This document shows, piece after piece, positions 1 to 11,520 of a DNA stretch of 64,000 bases (positions within the stretch are counted from its first letter, which is position 1; the number at the start of each line of letters is the position of its first letter). Below the pieces are notes generated by a model that made no database searches, had not been told where the DNA came from, and worked only from the letters and a program-made list of their open reading frames with translations. This DNA comes from Todiramphus chloris collaris. Taxonomy: Eukaryota > Chordata > Aves > Coraciiformes > Alcedinidae. The stretch lies in assembly GCA_025345505.1 (NCBI GenBank), contig JANVCC010000185.1, positions 1,775,816-1,839,815 on the forward strand, given 5' to 3'. The translations under genes and the position numbers were made by a program.

Positions 1-13
1 GGGGGGGGGGGGG
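1..13. repeat. G homopolymer at the window edge
   Basis: Thirteen consecutive G open the window, directly abutting the CpG island. It may be genuine promoter sequence, or an artefact at the edge of an assembly gap; the window alone cannot tell. Confidence 0.6.
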
Positions 14-330
14 ACGGGCCCGGTGTGCGCGGAGGTCCCCGCCGGGCAGGGCTGAGCGGTGCCCCCGCTGACAGCCCATGGCCCGCCCGAGCCGCGGCCG
101 GGTGCCGGGAGAGGGGCGGCGGGGACCGGGCTGCTCGGCGGGCTGGCCGCACGGCGACCGTACCTCGCTCGCCATCAAAAGTTTTCCGTCGCCCGGTGGG
201 TGCAGCGCTTCGCAGCGCCCTGTGCGCTCCCGCAACCCGCCCGCGGGATGGTCTCGGTCGCCCGGCAGCTTCCGTGCGGTGCTGGGAGACTCGCGTCCCT
301 CTGGTACCTTCGCAGGCTTCCTGCTTGGGA
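1..330 (+). promoter_or_regulatory. STRBP: CpG island: presumed STRBP promoter and non-coding exon 1
   Basis: The first 330 bases are very GC-rich and full of CpG, and composition drops to AT-rich at about 340. This is what a housekeeping-type vertebrate promoter and first exon looks like, and it lies upstream of the STRBP 5' UTR exon on the same strand. No TATA box is visible. The end of exon 1 cannot be fixed by eye. Candidate donors are GTGGGT at 196 (preceded by CCCG) and GTAAGT at 427 (strong core, but preceded by a T-rich stretch that is not exon-like). Open frames here are the usual by-product of GC-rich sequence lacking stops, and I do not call them genes. The transcription start may lie before position 1. 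Confidence 0.65.
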
Positions 331-3300
331 GGAAAATACCGTCAGTGTTTTGGTTCGTGGTGTTGGGTTTTTTTTCTCTTTTCTTTGCGCTGGGTTTTGT
401 TAATCATTAACCCACTTTTTTTTTCTGTAAGTGAAAACTTGAAAGGGATAACTGGGGAGTCATCTGCAGGCTACTGAATGGAGCAAAACTTGTGTTTTGA
501 ATCAAAATAGAAATCTGCGTTATCCAGCTAAATATCTTATTATTTATTTACATTGCTCGGAAAATGGTGCCGTGTGATTTACAGAAAGTGAGAAGAAAAT
601 GCCCCGCTCCAGAGTGTGCTCCAAATAGGTCGTGCACAGGATACGGCAGTACAAAAACTTTTGAAATGGGGGGTGCCAGATACATCTGAATTATATTTTT
701 TCTGTAGCTGTGTACTATAGTTTGTTAACATTTTGGTTTTTAAGTTTTATTGTCCTTTGTCCTGGAAACTTAGAAATTCCATGTGGTTAAAGAAAGACTG
801 AAGTGGGCATTGTTGTCAGGAACAGAAAAAACGTCCAGTTCCAAAACGTGTTGGTGCAACTCTAACTTAAATTAAAATAGCTGGGCCATTTAACTTACAC
901 TGAAATAGCTGGGTGTTCAGCGCGCGTTTGAAACCCGGCCTTCTAGGGGAAAGGCAAGAAATCACCATTTCCTTCATTCGTGCAGAAGAATTTGACATCC
1001 CTGGAAAGAATGGAGAAGGAGTGTTTGCAAAACTTAGTCTTGTTTTAGTTCATTTTTAAAGATATGCCAGACATTTCTGAGACCCAAAGGAAGCAACTTT
1101 GGAGGCAGAGAGGGCCTAATGTTCACAGGAAGGAAGGAAGGAGGATGGACGGTGCTGTCTGTGCTCTGACGGGAGGCCTCGGAGAGAGAACTTTGGAAGC
1201 GGGAAGGGAGGAAGGCCCGACTGCCTCTGTAGAGGCTCTGCTGCTGTACTCCTTTATTTGCACAAGGTCGTTGCTTGTAAGCTCTGAAAAGCAAAAGTGT
1301 TTTCCAGGTATTGAAATAGTTCAGCCCTTAGATGGGCCATCAAAAATTTGTAAAAGCTGGGTTGTAGTTATTTCCTGCCAGGGGAGAAAGGAAGAAGAAA
1401 TCCGTGTCAGCAGACTGTGCCTGGCTGCAGCTCCTGCTAAATCCCTGGTCATTTTTAGGAAGTTGGACTTGCCTCTGGAAGTTCTTGGCATGTGTCATTT
1501 TCTTCTCTCTGGAACTTTCCAATCATTTTCCTCTGCTTCATGATAGTGTAGAATGAAGGGAGAGATGGGAAAAAGAGTGGGTAAGGATTGCTGACAGGAA
1601 GGGTTTAGGATTTTCAGGTTTCTGTGTCTCAGAATCTCGTCATTGGCGGTGCAAGTCTAGTGCTGCTTTGGCATTTTGAGCAGGATCTGTAGTCCTTGCT
1701 GATTTTCTTATGCCTGATTTTATAAAGGGGCTTTATTTGCATAGGCTGTTCATCCAGACTCATCAGTATTATTGACCTATTGACAGTATTGTCGTCTCTC
1801 CACAAATACGATGCAGTGCCAGTTCTTGCTCTAAGTGGTTGACAGGCTAAAAGCATGGTAGAAATCTAGGACAATTTCCTGGGGAACTGGAGAAAGATTC
1901 TCTGTAGAAATATGTGTGTGCTGGGTGCTGGGGGAGCCTGAGGTGGTAACTGGTATGAATGGTGCTGAAGAAGTGACTGAACACAGACTCGTGGTTTGTC
2001 CTAGAGGGAATTTCAGACAAGAGTTTGTGTCAAAGGTTCAGAAGCAACTGAGAAGAGTAAGCAAATGGAAAGGTAGAAGAGAAGATAGCAAAAGGCATGG
2101 CATGCCTGAACGTTAGAGAACTGTTTTAATCTCTGGTGGCTATACAGATTTTGGACACCCTTGTTCCTGACTTGTAAGCACTTTTTTCCATGGATGTTCA
2201 TTCCGTAACATGATGCTTAAGGTTCAGAGCTCTCCCCTTTTGAAGCCCCTCAGTTAAGATTCCTCAAAGACCTGTGGGTAGACTGAGATGTTTTGGTTTG
2301 TTGGTTTTTTTAACTGTGAAATCCTGCTTGGAAATACATTTTAAAAAAAAGCAGTCTAAGAAGCTGCTTCATGTTGTGAAAAACCTCACTGTAGAACCAT
2401 AAAAGCTGCACTTTTTCCACGTCGCTTTGGAAGCAGCTGAACTTTGTAACTTGGCATGTAAATAGAGCTCTTTGAAGAGCACGTCCATGGCTGGAAAGGG
2501 GAGAGGGAAATGCCCTGGCTGGTTAACAAGCTTTTGAGTGTGTAAAAAGGAACCTCGAGCACTTTGTGAAGCGTCTGTTAAAACAGAAGTTTGCAGTCTT
2601 GTCCTTGCTTGTGGTGATGGCCATGCACCTAGGAGTGGCCAGCTTGTCCAAGTGCAAATATGAAACTAAACAAGCCGCAGTTTGTGAATTCCCATTGCCT
2701 GGGCTGGATGAGGAGAGGACTTGGGGCAGTGGAGAGGAACGTGTTGGTCACCTGCGGGAGACGCTGAATGAGCAGCGGTTCAATCTGCACCTCGCTGGGC
2801 TGACTTTCAGCTCTCGGGGAGTTGGGATTTTTGGTGAGTCTGGACATGCTAACAGAGGACTTCAGCAGAGCAGTTGGATCTCTGGAATTTTGTGTGGTTG
2901 CTGGGGAAGGGAGGAAGGACTTTTCTAACAACATACACATGAGGAGCACTTGGCTGATGCAGTGTCCTGGATTTGCTATAAACTGAGCGGTATTGGCAAG
3001 TAAAGAGTGCTCTGCTGCTGTCTGTGCTGCAGTGATCAAATCAAAAGGAAAATTCCTGTTTAAAGCAACATGAAAAGCAGTTGCAGATTTAAATGGCAGA
3101 AAAATGCAGGTCTCAAACATTTCTGTTGCAATCAGAGTTAGAGTACACTTGTTGAGCATCATTCGACAAACGGAAACTTTGTCATATTTAAGGAAACAGA
3201 AGCTTAAGTTGCTCTACCTGAAAGTACGTGCTTGTATTTTTTAATGAAAAGTGATAATTGATACAAGCTACAAGACCAGAGACAATGTTTTTTCAGTTGT

Positions 3301-6300
3301 ACTTCTGCATTTCTTGGCACTCGTGTAATTTTTCCTTCTTATGTGCAAGTCTCTCACTGCACAGCGGTGGCAGAGCCGGCGGATGGTGGCACGCGCCCCG
3401 CGGCAGCTCGCAGACGGGCAGCTTCTGCTCAACTTTCTGAGAACTTCTGATTCGCGGCCCTTTAAGGAAAAGAACGCTTAGGAATTCCTAAGAATTATAT
3501 GAGTTAACATAAACTTCTTGCACTTTGAATTCCTGGATTTTATGTTATAGCTAAATTATGTTTCTGGCCCTCTCAGTCCAAACACCGTGGAAGGGATGAG
3601 GACTGCGAGCCCCCCAGCCCAGCTCCACGTTGGGCCGTTGCCTCGCGCTCCTGCTTTTGCTTCGCGCTGCGCATCCTGACCTCGCGGATCTGTGCCGTGC
3701 CGCACCGGAATGCGGGCAAGGTGCTGCTTATACAAGTGTAAGAACAAATTCCAGCTGTGGCATTTGTTTGGCTGTGCTGGAAGGTATGTGAAGCATGGCA
3801 CTGGGCTGCTCTGGGCCGTCTTCTCCGCTGGCTAAACCCAAGAGCTCTGAGACTAATCCAGGGGTGGATTTTCCATGCAGCTCTGCTCCTGGGCTGCCTG
3901 CACGTTTGCTGATTGGCTTCTCGAGCAGTAAAGGCCATGGATTATTAAAACCCACGCCCCTGTTGTTTGACTTTATTGATTTTATTTTTTTTCCCTATAA
4001 CTATGCAAAACTTTATAACTTTTATAGTAAAATATTTTCATAACATGCTAGTAATTTAAAGGTGTAAATGAATGCTGAAGAGGAATAATCTTATGAAATC
4101 CCAATTGCTTACTCATTTTAGGGGGATCTCTTGGATTGTGGAAATTTAGGTGATCCTGCCACATGGGTTGACTTAAATGAGTTCTATGTTGTGGTTTGGT
4201 ATCCTGCTCAAGAGCCTCGAGATGCTACTTGTGATTGACATAACAAAATGTAAATTATATGCTCTTTTACCAGGCTCTAATTTATCTGTCTTAAGGTTTG
4301 TGTACCAAAAGTACTAAGCTCTTCTTACAGTAGTGTTTCTCTTTCGTGTGATATCTACATAGGGGAATTAAATTACTCTTAATTGTATGCTTAAAAATAA
4401 AATAAACTTGGGATGTGTCTGGCTATCACAGTAAATTAAATTTTGCTGGTTTTTGTTCTGTTTGTGCATTTACTTTAAACTGACTATTGAAAAATTAAAT
4501 GTTTGAATATATGGTTAGGAAGAAGACTCCTACTAGTGGGTAATCATGAGATGTCGCAGAACTTGGAGAAATCTTATAAACCAGAATTGATTAACATTTT
4601 AGACCTTAAACTTTGATGTAGTCAGCGCTGAAGGAGTGAAACAATGATTGAAGCAGAACTTGGCACTTGGCTTGACAGTAAATGAACTCAATGGTGAGAA
4701 ACTGATGTTGCTGCTTGGAAATTGCCCTGTAGTAGGAGCAGAAAAGGGCAAGCTGATTTTAGAGATCTTTACTTCTCTCTTTCCTTTGATTCTTGGAAGT
4801 GGAGACACTTCAACTAAACACATTGTTTGATTTGTAATATGGCAGATTTGAGCGTTAGCACCGTGCTCCAAGTATTGTGCCCTAAAGTGTCTTTAGTATT
4901 CTCTGAAACAGCACTGATGTGACACGTAAAAATGCTTCTCCCAAGCTGTTGGATTGAGTTGATTGTGGCCCTAAAAAGAATCTTCCTGTAACCCTGGTTC
5001 TTAGCTGGCTGTACCCCCTCCCTGGAAGAGCACAGACAGACCATGGGGGTGTGTGGAGCCCAGACACACCAGCTCTGTGAAGCTGGTGGGTACAAGTGCT
5101 GGGTATTTCTAGAAAGGAGCTTTGGCAAAGCAATCGCTGTAAGATGCTGAGGAGACTTGATGCTTGGGAGCAGGGTCTCCTTGGACACGCAACACTGCTC
5201 GTTTCCTCCAGTGCGATTTTGCCACAAGATGGTTTATCCAAATGCCATTGACACTGTGAAACTGGTGTACCATTTTTATTCTGCATTTTAAAGGGGGTGG
5301 GGTGGGTCCTCTAACAGTGGAGTGTGGTAAGGCATGGTTAATCTTGGAGGAGGCGTAAAATATTTCATTACTTGTTGCAGGGCATTGCGTGGCTTTGCTT
5401 TTTGTTATGGTGTAGCAGCCAAAGCATTGTTACCAAGAGCCTGTTTAATCCGTTCCATAAACATGGTATCTCTCTTCAGTGTCCTCATGTTCACCCTTTA
5501 AAAAGGGTACAAAATACAGCAAGGGCACAAGCCAGCATGCTGCAACCCACTGGATTTAGTTGCCGTTGTTGAAATAGGTGAGTCTTAAAAGTGCTAGCTG
5601 GTATATACCTGAATAAAGAAGATATTTAACTGAAATAGTCTTTTCACAGCCTGCTTAGCAAGACGTCGAAGGTTGTACTGAACAGGTCACCTGGAGACTG
5701 GGTGAATGTGTACGGTTAAGACGGTACAAAGCAGTTCCGCTGGAGAACAAACTACAGCCTGTATTAAAGGAGAGGGGAGGCATTTGAGTTCTCTGTCCTC
5801 TGGGAGTCAGCTGTCAGGAGTAGAGCTGGCACTGGGGTTCTGTTCTAGTGTGTCCCATGGTCATGAAGTGTCCGACAGTGTAACCCTCTGTAGACAAGAT
5901 GAATGGGGGTGTTTTAGCCACTGAAACAGATGCTGTGTTATCAGTGGGTCTGAAAATGCTGACTGAAGTGTGTTAACATTTAATCAATTTTGGCGTTGAA
6001 TTTAAATAACAGCTATTTATGTGGTGTTAAGTACCCAGTCCTGGGCTTCTGCAGCTCTGAGCTGGTGGGGAGTGGTGGCAGTGGTAGCACAACTTGCGTG
6101 GCTGGTTTTTCCAGCCATGCTGTGAGGAAGCCCTGTGATGTTCGGAGAGGCGTGTAACTGATGCTGCATCTCGGTGAAGACATCAATGCTCCAGTATTGA
6201 AGACAAGAAGAAAACTTAGCCATTTATTCCTATATTTTGATATATACTTATGTGCTCTTTGCGTATGGGAACTCACTCTTTGTCTCTTGCTGTGAGGTGC

Positions 6301-7820
6301 TGCAGTTTGCTCTCTGACTCTGTGTGCTTAGTACTTTTCTACTTTCCTGCTTTCCTTACCTATTTTGCATTTCCGTAGGTACAATGTGACAATTTTTGAG
6401 TATTTGCTTTAATGGAGAAGACTCTGGCATGGAAGGAGGAGCTGTAGGTGTGCAGTGTGTGTCTTCAGGGAGTGAAGTACTGGAGAATACATGCAACCAC
6501 TGGAAAGCCTGGAGCTGTTGTAGGATGGGACAAGTAGGGAACGTGGAGCTCCAGGTAACAGAGTTGAAAGGATGGGGTTTAAAGGAATCCATAAAGAATG
6601 ATACGAAAGACTACAAAGTGCTTGTAGAGAAGACTGAGTGTGGGAAGGTATGCCTGAAAATCTGGGAAGTGTTGAGCCCCATAATATCCTACATCATGGT
6701 AGCTGTGCACCCCAGAGCCAAGCCTGGACTGACCTTAGAGTACATTAGCAAGAGAAATTTCAGGTTGGATTGTGCTTCACTGTGGAGGTGGTTTCTAGAA
6801 ACCTGACTGGCTAATTTTGTTTTGTTTTGCTTTTTTAATATAAAGACATGAAAGGTGTGCCTAGGTTGGGTCGTCTCTTAATTAGCAAAACTTCAGACGA
6901 ATGTTAGTTATGTAACTCCTCTTCCCTGAAACAAAGACACAGAAAAATTCACATGGCCCCAGCTCTTGGCTCCTGCAGTTCCTTTCCTGAACAGTAAGTG
7001 CAGTGAGAACTGGAGATTTTTTTTTCATTTTTTCCCCCTAAGTAAACTAGACTGAAATCCCAAGACTCTTCGGGAGCTGGCAGCTGGACTTAACTAAAGT
7101 GAAGGAGCTTGGGCTCCTCGTATTTCCCTCATGAAGACTTGATGTTGCTAGACTGAGAAATGAGATCTCAGATATCTGCTGGAATTATTTTGTAAATACA
7201 TATGGTACAGAGACTTAGAACATTTGGATTTCTACTCTTCTACTTCCAATCTTAATCTCTTTCCCTTTACTCTGATAGCTGCTTTAGCTCAACAGAAGAT
7301 GAGAGGAAAGCATAAATGCCCAAGAATTGATATCTCCCCCACCTCTGCTTTGAAGAACACCTTTTCCATGTCATAGATTCTTAGTCATTGTCATCTTTTC
7401 AGAGAGCTAAAAGTGTTTGGTAAGCAGCTATTCAATGTACTAATGCTTCATGATCTCTTGATTTGATGTCTACATAATTGGACTTAACAAATAGATTAGG
7501 GCTTCTTTGGTTATGGGGTCATGCTGTCCAAGTCTTTAATCATATAGAGACTTAATTTGTTTCTTTAAAGTAATCAGCTATGCCATTTGGGTGACCTTAA
7601 AGAGGGTATCACTGGGCTTGAAATGTAGTGCTGCTGATGTGTGGTAACCAGGGATGTGAGGTTGTGTGCATCGCTGTCAAGCCCAGAATAATTGTGAGCA
7701 TTCCTTCTAAAACTGGAAACTGCTAAAAAGCCCAGCAAGTAAACTCTTTAATACCAGACCCAGAGAAACATTGTGATCCAGTGAAGAAGGTCTGGTTATT
7801 AAATCAAAAGTATTGATTCG

Positions 7821-7905
7821 GGGAGCACTGGGCTCCTCTTCAGGTTTTGCTACTGATTTACCTCACAATTTCATTTCTTTGTGTCTGAAGTTCGCCTGTG
7901 AAGAC
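7821..7905 (-). repeat. Possible MIR-family SINE fossil
   Basis: Read on the minus strand, this stretch resembles the conserved core and tail of MIR SINEs. The + strand shows the MIR-complement order: a T-rich 'gctactgattta' block, then 'tttcatttctttgtgtctgaag', then 'cctgtgaag'. It is heavily diverged, so the call rests on the order of several short matches. Confidence 0.35.
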
Positions 7906-9768
7906 TTGAAATGTTTCCTTCTGTTACAAAAACTGTTACTTTAAAACTAGTAATAAATGTACTCTGATAAATATGGTGACAAGTGTTCTAGAAAAGCCAG
8001 GAAGAAAGGCAAACACTGGGAAGGTGGGGGGAGACAAAGCTGATAACTTCTTTGCTTCTGGTGGGTGAGGGTGAAATTGGTGGCTGCCAAAAATATGAGC
8101 TCAGACAAGTAGCTTGTTCTGCTCTGAGCCCACATCTGTACACACCTCCTCATCTCTACAGATGGCCAGGAGGCTGAAGAGAGAACACAGTTGTCTAAAT
8201 TTGTGTAAGAGAAAAGAATCATGACTCCCACCTTGGAGGCGAAGAAGAGCCTCCTGTAACTGGGGTATTTTTGATAAAAATTTTGGTTGAATTTTCAGTC
8301 TTAGCAATTATGTGAAATATGAAACAGTTCAAAGTTGCTAAATAATTTTTTTTTTTTTTTATATTATGTTGCATTAAAAAGTAGTTGGCTGGAACTGTAC
8401 TCATTCCTTCAAAACTAGCCTGCCTGCTGAGGAATAAATTCAATCTAGAAGTCTTCTCTGCATGCCTATGCTATCACAACTTAGAAGATACTTTTCCACT
8501 TTAGATTTTCAGCACTTTGCATTTTAGAAGAGCCAAGTGTCACTGGCTAATCAGTGATGGTACTATTTGAATCTATCGTGAGAAGGCACAAAAACAAAAC
8601 CAAGATATTTTCATCTTTGTTTCTTTTCTACTCAGTGTAGTGTGAGAATAAGATTATATCAGTTGATTATTTCCATACAGACCACTTGGTCTTTTGGGGG
8701 AGTTAAGTCATTTTCCTTTTGTTAGCCCACTAGATAAAGGATATTGTTTAAATCAGGTAGCTGGGAGCCAGCATTGTGTAAGCAGTGAACTCCTGACCAA
8801 AAATCTGGTTTTGTGGATGTGGCCTCATGTAATAAGCCACTAATAAGAGCAGGTTACACAGTACATCTTTGGCAGTTCTCTGATTATCCCCCGTTCTTTG
8901 CAGACAGGGGCTGAATACTGAATGTGCCTGAATTGTGACTGCTCATACTGCTCCCCTCCACCCCAGCACTGAAGAAACTGAAACTGGAGACTTCCCGACC
9001 CTTTTAAAAACAAACGAGCAATGTTGTTTAACCTCTTGCTTTGGGTCAGGAGCCTGAGCTTCATGCCAAGTTTCAGTGTGAAACAAAGTAAGACTGCAGT
9101 GTTAAGAAAAAACTTGCAAAGAGCACTTATATGGAACTGCTGATAAAGCTGCAACTGTTGAGGCACTGTGACTTGGGAAAGCAGATTCTTAAAAGGGAAA
9201 CGAGATACACCCAGCCCCGAACGTTCTTCAGTACTTAGGTGGAAAACTTACCAAGTGCATAGGTGCAATGTGTTTGTGTTCCTTAATATGCATTCTGCAT
9301 TAGTGTTAAAATAACCACCTGTTACAAATGGATCTACTTTTTCTGTTTAGTTGGGTAGTAACAAACCTCTGTTGTTCCCGCTGAGATGCTTCCAAGTGTG
9401 CTCTAAGTAACGCAGCATAAGCAGTGTCATTGTCATAACAGCATTCCACCCCCAGTGAGAAGTTGCAGCAGCACCATACAAAGATGCAGTTGGTCTCTCT
9501 GTTACAGGATGATGTTGGTCATCCTTCCAGTGCCATGTCTATAAAACATTCTTGGATGGCTGTGTCGAATTCCATGAAATATTGGAAGGGAGCAAGTGTA
9601 CTGAAAAAATACTAAAGGGTCAGGAGGATTCAAAAGAGTTTGCAGAGAAACAGGCAAATACAGAGTTGAGCTAAGGTGACTGGGATCAATGAATTGCCCA
9701 GGGAGGTAGAGAGAGTCCAGATCAAACTGTCAAATGTTCCTTTGGTATTTGGAGTATCCATTTCCTGA

Positions 9769-9830
9769 TGCTTCTGCAGTTACTGCAGGGTTTGAATATC
9801 ATTGTACTGGTGCTTCTGCAGTTGCTGTAG
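9769..9830 (+). repeat. Short partial tandem duplication, 42-bp period
   Basis: A 20-base block beginning tgcttctgcagtt at 9769 recurs at 9811 with two differences. The spacing is 42 bp. Similarity fades after about 20 bases, so this is a small decayed duplication. Confidence 0.5.
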
Positions 9831-10308
9831 AAACTGTTGGCTCAAGCTGTCTCCTTGCAGTTCTCCTTCAGAGGACGAACTGCGTGAGGAGAGCTTGTCT
9901 GGGCATGGGACTCAGTGGTATGTTTATTGTTTTCTTTCACACTGTGATCTGTAATCTTTATTTTAATATAAATCCCTTGGCTAGGTCCTTTTGCTTGTAA
10001 ACGTTTGATCCATATGTGATACTTGCAGTAAAGGAGTTCTCTTGTGCTAGAAGAACAAAGACTTGTTTTCTGCAGTGAGCACTCCTGATTTGCAGTAGTC
10101 GACCGGTTTTACTGCCAGTTTTAGCAGGTGCACCGTGTCTCAATGAGTCCTCTTTGCCCTCATCACCCAGTAGAGAAGGAGTCTCATGCACAGTCCAGAG
10201 AAGACTGAGTTTTGGCCGACAGCTGAGTAGAACAAGGATTTGTTGTACTTGCCCTCTCTTTCCTTTTCCTCACTTTGTTTATATTATTTGTGCTCCTCTC
10301 ATGTTGCA

Positions 10309-10360
10309 GTTGGACTACACGATCGTTGTAGGTCCCTTCCAACTGAAAACATTCTATTCT
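10309..10360 (+). mobile_element. CR1 LINE 3'-end fragment
   Basis: The stretch beginning gttggactacacgatcgttg, followed by ggtcccttccaac and ending attctattct, is a typical 3' end of a CR1 (chicken repeat 1) LINE. It includes the short terminal repeat of the ATTCTATG type that CR1 uses instead of poly(A). Only about 50 bp is recognisable, so the copy is severely 5'-truncated, as most avian CR1 copies are. It lies in sense orientation within intron 1 and supports a sauropsid, probably avian, source. Confidence 0.8.
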
Positions 10361-11459
10361 AGCAAAGTTCAGAATATCTCCCAAGAAGCCTTCTCGTGTG
10401 CATGTGTAGATTGGATAGTAGTTCCATAATATGCACGTACAACATGCACTCTTTAGTTTTCTTCATGTTTCAGAATGCTGGAACAGAACAAGAAAACTTG
10501 GCAGTCTGTATGCTGCAGTGTTCATGGGTAGTGTTCATTCATGGAAGGGTGCAGACAGAAGGTTGTTAGTGTGGAAAAGATTAAAAAATGGTTTTTGACT
10601 GCTCTTGTTGAGAAAATAGCCTCTCAGTTTGTCACGAGGTTGCAGAAACTTGCTGTTCTCTCCCTGATCCGTAAAGGAAGGGGCGGTTGGAGGGAAGGGG
10701 AGAGCTGGCAGGACTCCCTCCCCCAGGCTGCTCTGGCCGCTGTGCTGTTCATCCCCACGGCAGTGCTTGCCGCCCGCAGTGCCGCAGAACTGGGTCTGCT
10801 CTTGCCAGTCTCTGTAGCCGTTGAGTGCTGCAGCACAGGAACAGCAGATACTCCAGCACAGATGCGATTAACCAGGAGCTGTGAAGCCCAGCAGGGAGGG
10901 AAGAAGAGCTGGGAGAATTTGGTGTCCAGAGCACAGTGCTCAATGCTGAGCAGTGGGGATGCAAAGCTTCACCTTGTCTTGCAGAATGGCTTGAGTCCCT
11001 TACTAGTGTCCTTAAATGTTGTTCTTTTTATCGTTCCTCTTCTTCCTGAGAACAGACTTTGACCATCCTGCTGCCCATTGTCCTCTTCAAAAGACACATA
11101 AGGTTCCTCCATCCATGTCAGCTTGACTTTCAAAAGTGGTGTGCTCAAAAAATTTCATGCCTGCAAATAGGACACATTCTGAATTAGATTCCCGAGTTTA
11201 ATCACACCATATTCAGCTATTGAATTGCTGACTTCAGTCTCATGAATCTACAGGTAAGTGTTGTCGAGCATTTATTTGCCAAGCTGACCTGTGCAGGACG
11301 GCTGTGACCCTACGGGGGAGAGGCTGAATAGCAAAAGCAGCCAGCAGTGCAGTGTCTGTGCAAACTGAACTAAAGAAGCTCAAGGAAAGGGTGGAAGGCT
11401 CGAAGGGGTTGGATAAACACTTGGTGTGGGTAGGAAATGCAAAGCTAACTACTTTTCAA

Positions 11460-11520
11460 GTCCTACCACTGCTTTACTATGACACTGGGCAGGTCACTGA
11501 AGTCATTGGGCAATGGGACA
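11460..11520 (-). repeat. MIR-like SINE fossil, antisense
   Basis: The + strand reads ccactgctttactatgacac, then tgggcaggtcactgaagtc. This parallels the complement of the MIR core (ccacttactagctgtgtgac, then cttgggcaagtcacttaacc). MIR-type SINEs were active before the amniote radiation, so a diverged remnant in a bird intron is plausible. Only the core is visible. Confidence 0.5.

Larger units (their letters stand above)
331..10300. other. STRBP: STRBP intron 1, proximal part (non-coding)
   Basis: No exon with supporting splice sites and no recognisable protein is seen here. Composition is AT-rich and CpG-poor except for two CpG-dense patches at about 3361-3465 and 3600-3725. The open frames in this stretch (longest 177 codons, minus strand, 2629-3162) have no recognisable domain and read as chance frames. 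There is a probable SINE remnant at 7821-7905, a possible CR1-like scrap around 9690-9725, and a 42-bp partial tandem duplication at 9769-9830. Confidence 0.7.

Noticed and set aside
25-477. 150-codon + strand frame (and two others) in the CpG island
   Set aside because: GC-rich DNA lacks stop codons; there is no recognisable protein, and a non-coding first exon is expected here.
2629-3162. 177-codon minus-strand open frame in intron 1
   Set aside because: No domain, no plausible splice partners, low-complexity composition, and an unrelated + strand frame overlaps it; most likely chance.
9690-9725. CR1-like body fragment (gaattgcccagggaggtaga)
   Set aside because: Similar to the CR1 GCTGCCCAGGGAGGTGG block, but the flanks do not follow the CR1 order and the match is too short to call.
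10541-11062. 173-codon + strand frame in intron 1
   Set aside because: No recognisable domain or family motif and no supporting splice signals; Ala/Leu-rich translation of a GC-elevated stretch.
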